Assembly (NCBI GenBank): GCA_949358305.1
Contig: OX442323.1
Span: 7,380,001-7,440,000, forward strand
DNA from: Strigamia acuminata
Taxonomy: Eukaryota > Arthropoda > Chilopoda > Geophilomorpha > Linotaeniidae
Direction of reading: 5' to 3'
DNA: 60,000 nucleotides
The notes beneath the pieces are model-generated. The model searched no databases. It was not told where the DNA came from and was given only the letters and a program-made list of their open reading frames with translations. The position numbers were made by a program, and so were the translations under genes. Within the stretch, counting starts at the first letter, position 1. Each line of letters opens with the position of its first letter. This document shows, piece by piece, positions 23,301 to 32,337 of this stretch.

Positions 23301-23768
23301 TTTAATTACCGTAAAAACGGAGTGAAGACGTTTAGATTTCATCAAAATAAATGTAAAAAGGTTTAAATTTCGTCAAATTAAATGTAAAAATTATTTTGTT
23401 TTGAAATATTTTCCATTTATTTTGTCAAATTAAATGTAAAATTTTAAAATTTCCCATAAAAATCAACCAAATTTTCATTTTAAAAAAAAATTGAAAACGC
23501 AAGTGAGAGTTGGATTCGAATTTTTGAACCACACCCAGAGGTTCCAGTCTGTCGGCAATCGGACAGGCCAACGACCTAAATTAAAGTGTTAAAAAAAACC
23601 CTTTAAAGTTATTTCTTAGATAAATAACTAAGTTTAGTTTAGTTTTTATAAATTTAAATTATTTTTAAAAATTATTATTATTATTATTATTGTGTTGTAT
23701 TTTGTTTTACCTGTCAAAGCGAGCAAAAGCGCGGCTAGCAGCAGACGGATACGGTGCCAAGACGACAT
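20303..23768 (-). CDS. Secreted chitin-binding, chitin deacetylase-like protein, probable pseudoenzyme
   Basis: Eight exons on the minus strand: 23711-23768, 22641-22859, 22237-22579, 22010-22175, 21759-21897, 20749-20995, 20518-20697, 20303-20456, predicting about 501 aa. Residues 1-19 are a signal peptide (MSSWHRIRLLLAALLLALT). Residues 37-87 form a peritrophin-A/CBM14 domain with six cysteines (37, 50, 56, 66, 79, 87). A polysaccharide-deacetylase (CE4) domain follows, with ATFFMSHEYTNY, GHEIAV, GMRAPYLKTGGNEQF and a WEIPLN motif. In active CE4 enzymes a TFDD-type motif gives the catalytic and metal Asp, and HSxxH gives two metal His. Here these read MFSG (146-149) and NSISR, so all four positions are changed. 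It may bind chitin without deacetylating it. The start was chosen because it gives a signal peptide. Confidence 0.92.
21000..21600. repeat. Tandem repeat filling deacetylase intron 5
   Basis: Units built on AAAATCATAAAATTTCGATT plus TATTTTAAGGAATTCCTTG, repeated about nine times. It produces open frames in several frames on both strands (for example 20933-21388), none of them genes. Confidence 0.9.
23124..23195 (-). tRNA. tRNA-Trp (CCA)
   Basis: Full cloverleaf on the minus strand. The 7-bp acceptor stem GACCCGG/CCGGGTC is at 23195-23189 and 23131-23125, with discriminator A at 23124. The D arm contains GCGCAACGGTAGCGC, the anticodon stem-loop is TCTGACTCCAGATCAGA with anticodon CCA, and the T arm is GCGTGTTCAAATCACGT. 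No intron. It lies inside intron 1 of the deacetylase gene on the same strand. Confidence 0.97.
23196..23710. other. Rest of deacetylase intron 1
   Basis: AT-rich, with a diverged direct repeat around AATTAAATGTAAAA at about 23345-23440 and an ATT microsatellite at about 23670-23690. A tRNA-like fragment at about 23507-23580 is discussed under rejected items. Confidence 0.6.
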
Positions 23769-24408
23769 ATCGATGCTGGGGTGAATCTCAATCTCCGTTA
23801 TGTTGGATGGTCTGACTCGGCTTGCCTAATTTCAATCTGACCTTGCAAAAAGACGAAGAGGCTCTTTATTGTGCCTCGTGACCACATCAGGGATGGGCCT
23901 AAATGCCCCGGGGCTTTCTAACAGGATTACGAAAGGAGAGTTGTCAGCCATGGGACAAATATAATTAATTTTAGCTAAAAAGAAGCATTTTTCTCACTAA
24001 GTTGCGAGATAAATAAGAGAACATTCAACTTTTTAACAACTTCTTTGTCTAGTTTAATTTTATTTACAAATATAAAAATTAACTTTATTGTCCTTATTTC
24101 GCGCCTTTAACTACGAATGTTGGTTGCCTTTATTGACTAAAGATGGCACCATTATACAATTCAAACCGAAAACGACACCTACAGTAGTTCCGTTTTTTGA
24201 CACCAGTTTAAGAATTTCAAAATGGTGTCGTAACGGTGATTGTATAAAATATGATTTTTTATATAATTCCGTGTAAGAAAGGCAATTTTATTGTCGTTCC
24301 AGCTGTAAATAAGTTAAATTTAGATTTCGAGTTAATAATCAAACTTGCAAAATATTTTTCTGGGTCTAAATTCTATTTATTTCTCTACAGGTGTTTTGCT
24401 GGTGCAAA
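23769..24408. other. Divergent promoter region between deacetylase and CD36 genes
   Basis: 640 bp. A good acceptor, TTTCTCTACAG at 24380-24390, precedes the first CD36 alternative exon, so an untranslated exon may lie in this interval. A 62-codon frame at 24088-24276 has no recognised similarity. Confidence 0.5.
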
Positions 24409-24638
24409 ATGACGGAAAAAATGATGGATGAGTTGGGAAATGATGTCCGATGTCGACAAAGAGACAAATATTCACTTTCGGACGATGAATCTCACCCGTT
24501 TTTATTAGACGTTCGTGCATCTTTCCACGTACATCGTATTGTTGAATCTGTTTGCATTTTTTTTTTAGTCGGAAGAAATCGCGTCGAGAATGTTCATTGC
24601 GGATTTTTTGAAAAGAATTTCGCCGTCTATAAAAACAG
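24409..24638 (+). CDS. Alternative first coding exons of the CD36-family gene
   Basis: Two short exons, 24409-24510 and 24569-24638, read MTEKMMDELGNDVRC... through an acidic, Ser-rich stretch to FIADFLKRISPSIKT and end in phase 1. The acceptor TTTCTGTACAG at 26047-26057 opens the downstream CD36 exon in exactly that phase. Joining them gives a cytoplasmic tail of about 57 residues followed by GVLGIAGAILVTVG, the first membrane segment. This would be an isoform with a longer N-terminal tail than the product starting at 25985. It rests on splice signals and phase agreement only. Confidence 0.55.
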
Positions 24639-25014
24639 GTAGATCGTAAAACCTTTTAATCTTCTAATCAAGGTGCGTAAATTGAATCGAGGGTAAATTA
24701 AATTAAATTTATAAATTGGTTATAAAAACGAGCTGGGTTATCGGTGGCAATTAAGTATTTTATTTGTTTTTGAATTTAATTAGGCTGATGAAGTGGTGAG
24801 ATATGGAGAATAAAAAATTATTATTTTTGCGTAGGGTTTCCGTGAGTATGACGGAATAAATGTGAATTATATCCTCGTGCAAACAACAGAAAAACACGTT
24901 TGCAAAATCTGGATGGGTGGTTTTGTTTGGCCTTGGAATTTATTTATTCATTTATTTATTTATTTATTTATTTTGACTGAAAGCGACGTTTTTAAGATTG
25001 TAGGAATGTCATTT

Positions 25015-25480
25015 TTAGGCTTAGAAATGCATTTTTAGGCTTAGAAATGCATTTTTAGGCTTAGAAATGCATTTTTAGGCTTAGAAATGCATTTTTAGGC
25101 TTAGAAATGCATTTTTTAGACTCATAAATGGATTTCAGACATTTTTCGACCTAGAAATGCATTTTTTTAGACTCATAAATGTATTTCAGACATTTTTCGA
25201 CCTAGAAATGCATTTTTTTAGACGTAAAAGACTAAAAATAAAGGCATTTCTAAAAGATAAAAATTTATTTTAGGACGAAATAATGCATTTCCGACCGAAA
25301 ATGAGAATTTTTAGACCTTAAAATTCAATTTTTTAGACGTAAAAAAGTTTTTAAAAAAATAATAAAAGGCATTTCAAAGAGTTAATATTGCATTTCCGAC
25401 CGAAAATGACAATTTTTAGACCTAAAAATTCATTTTTTAGACACAAAAGACTGCAAAATGCATTTAAAATAAAAATAAAA
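25015..25480. repeat. Tandem repeat, 20 bp unit
   Basis: About five near-perfect copies of GGCTTAGAAATGCATTTTTA at 25018-25130, then degenerate copies to about 25480. Confidence 0.9.
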
Positions 25481-25984
25481 AACGATTTTTAGACCTCAAC
25501 AACAACAACTAACCCCTTTCCTTAGTGAAAACAAGTGTAGAGACGCCACCCTGGTCGCAACCCCATCCAAATCAACTCATTGCTTACAAAAGACAAATTG
25601 GATATTGTTGAAAACAAGGTTTTTGACCCACTTAGCACTCGAAATCACCAATGAATAGCGAATATGGCACGATGACCGTCATTTCCAAGCCGATCACAAA
25701 AAGCATCCACAAATGACGTCACGAGCGCGACCCAAATCACACCAACCTCGCGAAACGACACTTGCGAAATGGCCCAGACGTTCAGTGGGCCAGTCGTGCT
25801 CGGAGTAAGAAAATTCCCAGGCAGTCGTTGACCTAGTGGCGGCGGCGCTGCGCGATCTGGGTCGACGAGAGGCGGGACGACGCGGGGCGACGAGTTCGAG
25901 GGGCAGCCCGTGCGCAACGCCAAACGCAAACCGCTCCAACCTGCACGGCGGGCTTTTGAATGCGCTGTGGTCGCTGCGACTGCC

Positions 25985-28900
25985 ATGTTTTTCTCACCGA
26001 CGTTTCGGCCGAACGAAAAATCGGATAAGTCTAAAAAATGTGTGCATTTCTGTACAGGTGTGCTGGGGATTGCTGGCGCCATTCTCGTGACCGTAGGAGC
26101 GCTTTTAGTCGTTTACATGCCGCGGTTAATCAGGCACGTGGTGCTAAAGGTGAGCTGAGGATTTAATTGCTCTATTGTTAATGCGAGGCGAGTTGTTTGG
26201 AGTATTTGATCGGTTTTAATCGTGCAAGTTTCTTTTGTTGTGTGGGAGATTTGAGATTTTTATTTTTTTGTTTTGGAGGATCAAGTTCGGTTTTAATTGC
26301 TGGCTTTTAATTGTAGGTGAGGAAATTTAACCTGTTGGTCTAGTGGCCTGAGATGGGGAGAGAGATAGGTGCGAATTTGGGCGATATTTATTTGTTTTTT
26401 TAAATTTTTTCGTGGATTTTTTCGAATTTTTTCGATTTTTTAAATTTTTTTTGGGTTTTTTGATGTTTTTTTGACGTTTTTGGGTTTTGTGAGAGGAATT
26501 TTGATTTTTTTTGTTGTGGAAAGGAAAAAGGATGTTGTTTCATTGTCCCGAGTCAAGGGAAAATGTATTTTCCGGTTTTTCATGCGAAACCTTTTGATTA
26601 AGCATAAACATTGGGATAAGCTTACATATCTGTATACAAAAAGTTAATTCAGTCTGTGCAGAAGACTTCCGCCATTTTGGTGCGATGATTAATAACTATA
26701 GTTGCTATTTCACAATAGGGAACTTCTTTTAACTGTGTTCGATTTACGAGTAGGGTTAATTAAATTAGGTGTAGAGATTTCAAAATGTGGGACATGTTTT
26801 TACATCCGGATTAAAGATGTCCGCGGGTTGGATACTCGCTCTCTCTCCCTTCGTCGTTTCTAAGCCTTTTCTAGGTCAATTTTGAGCTAAAACGAAATTT
26901 TATTCCAGAAAAATAAACAACTCAAGCTTGATTTTTAACCTTTCACATCATAAAAGAATAATAAAGGTCCATATCATGTTTTTTTGTCATTTTTTTAAGT
27001 TTGGCCTAGTTGTTTTGCTTCACAGGCAATGACGCTCTAGAGGCCAATGCCACAAACGAATTTTAAAATTTTGTGCTTTTCGTGTCATTTCTCTTTTAAA
27101 TCTTTAAAAATTACGAAAGTGCAGTTGAGAAACAAACACCTTTCAATTGTTTTCATTTGTTTCTCATGTGGGTGTTTATTCATTAAAAATTGAATTCCTA
27201 CTTCCTTGGTTTTATGTTTTTATGTACTCAACTCTTGCTTTTGGGAAATAATTCTTCTCTTATCTGCGATGTACTTAATCAAATTGAGAAATAAAACCCA
27301 CTCAGCCTGTATTTGACCGCATTTTAATTGAATTTTCATGTTTTTGATTCAATTTTAAGTGAAAAATGTGACTCAGGTATATTATTTGTCATTGCAGGAA
27401 GCAGTATTGTCCGAGGATGGTCAATCCTATAAAATCTGGCAACATCCAAACTTTCCATTACTGTTGGAAATCCGTATATTTAACATCACTAACTACAAGG
27501 ACTACATCGAAACTAAAGCGAAACCAATTCTGAACGAGGTTGGGCCTTATGTATACAGGTGCGTTGTTATTTATTCGATTTAATTAGTTCGCGCACAAAT
27601 ATCTTGTGTTCGCACTTGTTCTGGTTTTCTACAATTATTTTTTTTTTAAATAGCCAAAATTGGTTAAAAAATAAAATTGTTTTTCACGAAAACGATACGG
27701 TTTCGTACGTGCAGAACAAAACGTTTTATTTCGAGCCCCAGCTGTCGAACGGTACGGAAGATGACGTCGTTTATACGATCAACATGCCGATGCTGGTAAT
27801 TTCTAATTTGGTCGATTTATTTTGATTTTTAAATTTGTAAAATTTATTTTTTGTTTAGTCCGGTGCAAGCATGTTTAAAAACGCAGGTCCGGTGCTCAAA
27901 GTTGTAATGACGACGGTTTTCACGGTGACTCACGAAGCTTTGGTGTTAAACACGACGGTGAGGCAACTACTATGGGATGGTTGGGACGATCCGATCTTGA
28001 AGGCGCTTCATCAGATTTTACCGAATGCCAAATACCCGTTTACTCGTTTCGCTTATTTTTATAATGTAAGTGGAGGAAATTATTGAAGTTTTGTTGAGGG
28101 AAAAAGGTAATTGTGTATTTTATTTTGACACCGTTTACACCATGTTGCACACGCGTGTGAATCATGTGAACTTGAAAATAAATTTTTAAAAATATTTTTA
28201 GAAATTATTTTCTGGATACTGAAATGTGATATTTTTTAATTTTTATTTTTTTAATTGTGGTGAATTGTGGCCATCTGTTGACGATTTTTGAGGCGTTGAA
28301 CTGGTTTTAGTAGTGTTTCGTCATGTTGCTTGTGGATTTTAATTTATTTCTTATTATTAATTATTATATTGAAGTTTTTCTTACATTTTCTTAACATTTT
28401 TGTTAAATTTTCTTAGTTTTAGTTAAATTTTCTTGGTTTTTGTTAACTTTTGTTCATTTTTTGGTCATTTTTGTCGTTTTCTTTTAGAAAAATGGCAGCC
28501 ACGAAGGTCAGATGACTGTACACACCGGGAAAGATGACTATCACAAGTTTAATGTGATAGACAGGTGGAATGGATTACGGTTAGTCGCTGCTTTATTCAT
28601 TTCTGAATTTATAATTTTTTATTTTAATATTTCATGTTCTTTCGTGTAGGGAACGTCAAAAATGGGCCGACCCAAAATGCAATAAAATTCACGGAACACG
28701 TACGTACATCAAAACTCATATCTGTTGTTATCGTTTTCGAATAAATTACTTTTATCTCATTTTATCTAGCCGGAGACTTATACCCACCAGATAGAGATCA
28801 AATAGAACCGCTAACTTTTTACTACCCCGAGTTTTGCAGGTCTAAAATAAAAATAAAAAACAATTTTAAAATTTCTTTTTGTAATTAAAAAATGAATTTC

Positions 28901-30166
28901 AATTCAATCAGGTCATTTATTATCCCGTATGCATCTGAAGATGAAATGTTCGATCTCCCTGCGTACAAATACGAAACCGACCAGAGATTATTCCAAAACG
29001 GAAGCGAAAATCCGGATAACGCGTGTTATTGTCACGGCAATTGTCTTCCATCGGGCGCCTCGAATATCAGCAGTTGCGTATTCGGTAATGCAAATCAATA
29101 AAAGTGTTTTTACATTTAAAATTTACTCGTTTTTATTTTATTTTTTAATTTTTAGATGCACCGATCGCGTTATCTCTTCCACACTTCCTTCACGGCGATC
29201 CCCGGTACTTGGATCAAGTCGAAGGTCTCAAACCGAACAAATCCCTACATAATACTTACGTAGTCCTCGAACCGGTAAGTGAATTGATTAAACCTTCACT
29301 GCATAGTTTTAATCGGTTCAAATATCGCAGAAAACGGGAATAATACTTGATATTAATGTGCGATTGCAATTAAACGCCGTTTTGGAAAGTATACCCGGCA
29401 TGTCGTAAGTTATTTTAAAAAAATATTTAACGTTAACAGAAATTTTACGTTGTTTTCAAATTTTCAAATGCAGGCAGTTTGAAAAAGTGAAGAACACGGT
29501 TTTGCCAATTCTGTGGGTCACCCAGGTATGATTGGTAAAGATGCTATTTTTGCGGAAAATAAAAGTCCTCCAAAATGTTTTCTTAGTTGTGGATAATGCA
29601 AATGTAGCATTTTTTAAGCATAATTTTTGCAATTGGAGGTACTTTTAAGTCCGCAATTGCCGCAATCCGATCGTTATACTGCAAATTTTGCGGATAATCC
29701 GCAATTTGCCAATTTTGAGGGGTTTCTTACGAAAATCGAGTGAACGTGCGTATTGTGTGATACCGTATCACGTAATAATTTCGTTTAAAAACTTTAAATT
29801 TCGTATAAAACCTTAACATTTTGGTCAAAAACCTCCCGGATGAGCCCGCAATAGATCTGCAATAAGTCCGCAAAATGCCGTTTTTTAATGCCGCTTTCCA
29901 CCCGCAATTTCACTGTTTTAAGTCCGCAAAAATAGCTTCTTTAATGATTGGTGGATTGTTTTCGCATCGTTAATGACATTATTTTCTTGTAGACGGCGCA
30001 ATTGACGCCGGAGATTATCCAATTAATCCGAATAGCTTCCAAAACGTCTTATGTGTACGGGGAGGTTATTACGTATTCGGCTATAGCGGCCGGTTGTTTG
30101 TTTTTGTTAGTCGCACTTGGGTACGCGTTTTATCAACGTCGGTCTTCGAAAGTTACGGAGTTTTAA
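25985..30166 (+). CDS. CD36/SCARB-family scavenger receptor
   Basis: Twelve exons: 25985-26149, 27398-27558, 27654-27795, 27859-28065, 28488-28579, 28650-28699, 28770-28839, 28912-29084, 29156-29274, 29331-29404, 29474-29525 and 29993-30166, predicting about 492 aa, normal for the family. A short cytoplasmic tail is followed by a membrane segment (GVLGIAGAILVTVGALLVVYM) and a large ectodomain. The ectodomain has several N-glycosylation sequons (for example NIT, NDT, NKT, NGT), family-typical phrases (EVGPYVY, FTVTHEAL, FSKP-like cysteine region CYCHGNC), and a second membrane segment near the end (AIAAGCLFLLVALGYAFY). CD36 proteins bind lipids, lipoproteins or pathogens, or act as lysosomal LIMP-2 proteins. 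Which subgroup this is cannot be decided by eye. Upstream exons at 24409-24638 offer an alternative start. Confidence 0.93.
26150..27397. other. CD36 intron 1
   Basis: 1.25 kb, AT-rich; no repeat family or gene recognised. Confidence 0.6.
29536..29943. mobile_element. hAT-like MITE in CD36 intron 11
   Basis: The terminal inverted repeats are TAAAGATGCTATTTTTGCGG and TAAAGAAGCTATTTTTGCGG. They are flanked by the 8-bp direct repeat ATGATTGG (29528-29535 and 29944-29951). The size is 408 bp and there is no coding capacity. The 8-bp target duplication fits the hAT superfamily. Confidence 0.8.
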
Positions 30167-30350
30167 GTTTTGTTTTTGTTGTTGGGAAGTTGTTTAGTAT
30201 TTTATCACTTTGGTTCCGTTTTTAAAATGGAGACTACGTGAAACCAAGTGCTCATAATTATGTTTTACAGAATCTTTTTAAAATTATGCCTTGTGATTTG
30301 TTTAAAAGCACAATGAGAATATTTTTCTAATGTATGAAATTGATCACTGA

Positions 30351-30356
30351 AATAAA
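30351..30356 (+). other. Poly(A) signal of the CD36 gene
   Basis: AATAAA lies 185 bp after the stop codon. It is conserved in the pseudogene copy at 38136-38141. Confidence 0.7.
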
Positions 30357-30624
30357 TTTCGATTTATTTTATTTTTGTAATTAAGGTGGAATTTTTGAAG
30401 TTTAGGGTTAAACGAATTGCTGAGTAAACACTTCATTGTTTACTTAGCGCAATAAATTATTGTTTGAGTGATTTAGATGAGCAATATTTAAGAGAGATTA
30501 AAGATGAGGAAATAATCTCGTCTGTCAAATTGGATTGATTGGTGTTTTGACGAGTGAACAAAAGCAAATAAACCTGATCAGGGATAAAAGTGGGGAAAAT
30601 GTTCTTGCCGGAATGCAAGTTCGT

Positions 30625-31320
30625 CATATACTACGTTTACATGCAGGTGCAGGATTGTCACACTTTTACACCAAATTAAGCTCACGGCGCACATGTAGTG
30701 CGCAGAACTGAAGTGTGCCAGGGATATTGCGCAATAGCAAAGGTTTTGGTGCAACAAATTCCTTTGTTTCACCGAAACTAGCTTTCTGCGCACATTTAAT
30801 ACGCAGGACCAGAGTGTGTATAAAAACCCAAATTTTGGGGTCCAAGCTCACTCTCAACATCATCATAAACACAAGAACACAACATCACTGCTTCGAATAA
30901 GATCAAGTATTGATAGTGTTAACGGTTTGTGACTTGAGATTCATTGCTACTCTCACTGAAAACTCAGTGAGATTAGCCGCTTTTGTGCCCGTGTGTAACA
31001 AACACAGTTTGTTACACGCATCGTTCGAACTTGGGGTAACATCCTAGGAAACTCGCTCACCGCCGACCATCGCTGAGTCTTGTTGACTTGTCCGAGACTC
31101 GCCATCGCCGACAGAGCAAACCGCTGTCCATGAACCATCGCCACTGACTGTAAGCCAACGAGAGCTGCTCTGGAGCGTACAGTCATCGCCATCGAACGAA
31201 CAGCGTAATTTTCACCCGCTCACTGCTGACCATTGCAAGCACCATTGACTTGTCCGGGCTTGTAATCGCCGCCACAGCAAACACATTCGTCGTGAACCAT
31301 CACCAAAGTCTGGTAGTCGA
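30625..31320. other. Unique insert, possibly a solo LTR or other promoter-bearing element
   Basis: This stretch is absent from the duplicated copies on either side. It has a TATA-like box (GTGTATAAAAACCC, about 30815-30828) and two perfect hairpins: TCTCACTGA/TCAGTGAGA at 30951-30972, and TGTAACAAAC/GTTTGTTACA at 30994-31016. There are also two diverged direct copies of a GC-rich unit of about 110-150 bp (about 31055-31160 and 31218-31325), sharing TTGACTTGTCCG and GTGAACCATC-type segments. No flanking target duplication was identified. Confidence 0.35.
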
Positions 31321-31767
31321 AACTGTTCGTTGGGCTTTGAATGAAATTATACACATCATCTGTACGATGTTACCACAAAAACTTATTTCATTTTCTTAAT
31401 GTATTGATTAATTTATTACCTGTTCTACAGAGACTGATGCAAGATGCGGATGTCTCCAACAAACACCAGATGTCTCCAAGTCCAAGATGGCGCCGGACTT
31501 CAATCTGATCTGATGGTACCGGACTTCAATCTGATCTGATGGTACAAACTTTGATATTGTTTTGTTTGGGAATTGGGTTACGTTGTTTTCCAACCAAATG
31601 CGTTATTTTTTCTGGTTATATGTTTATGCAAAGAATGTAATTCAAAGTTTGAAAATACAGCAAACTTTGGACACACAAGATCATTTGCGAATCAGTTGCT
31701 ATCTGTTCCATCGTGATCGGGTAGAATTTTATTTAATTTTTAAATTACAAGCACAAAATATTATTTT

Positions 31768-32273
31768 GGAACAATTTTACTTTACCGGCCACCTCTCAGA
31801 TCATCTCCAAAATTTGGATTTAGAGGTATTCAAAGGTGAGAAATTGAATGGCGTTGACGGTTTGGGGGGCAAACGAAAACGGAAGCGGAAATCAGGAGAT
31901 TAACGATCGCTTATACTCCTTTCAGTTGCCCTTATATGGCCCATTATTCAAATTTTTAAATTGTATTGTTAGCCGTCAGCAATGTTATGCACGTGCTTTT
32001 TCTTTCCTCATTCAAGGGGGGCGCTGCCCCCCCTGAATCCTCCCTTACTGCCCCCGCCTTTTTCCAACCCCCTTGCCCGCTAACACTGTGGAACCAGTAA
32101 CAACAACAACAACAATGGGCTGCTTAATCTACAGCCATTAATCTCTTGATTTTCGCTTCCGTTTTCGTTTGCCCTCAAAACCGTCAACGCCATTCGATTC
32201 CCCACTCTTGACTACCCCTGAATTCAAATTTTAGAGATGATCTGAGAGGTGGCCGGTAAAGTAAAATTATACC
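31768..32273. mobile_element. hAT-like foldback MITE next to the CRAL-TRIO 1 poly(A) site
   Basis: The ends are GGAACAATTTTACTTTACCGG and, inverted, GGTATAATTTTACTTTACCGG; arms of about 130 bp pair across an approximately 240 bp centre. The 8-bp duplication ATTATTTT flanks it (31760-31767 and 32274-32281). The duplicated copy at 42031-42055 holds the empty site with a single ATTATTTT. Confidence 0.88.
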
Positions 32274-32337
32274 ATTATTTTATTCACAATAGTTTTTCAT
32301 TATAATTTTAACTCGACTGCGGGAAAATTATAATCTG

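Noticed and set aside
23507-23580. tRNA-like segment (TTGGATTCGAATTT resembles an inverted B box)
   Set aside because: No acceptor stem or convincing anticodon arm can be folded; at most a tRNA-derived remnant.
24088-24276. 62-codon plus-strand frame
   Set aside because: No similarity, and no splice logic linking it to the CD36 exons.
25018-25130. Regular 20-bp direct repeats that look array-like
   Set aside because: Not CRISPR: there are no unique spacers, the host is eukaryotic, and the unit is a contiguous minisatellite.
25645-26082. 145-codon minus-strand frame
   Set aside because: Antisense of the CD36 first exon and its GC-rich leader; no similarity seen.
31562-31903. 113-codon plus-strand frame
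   Set aside because: Spans the boundary between duplicated flank and a MITE; not preserved in the duplicate at about 41880.
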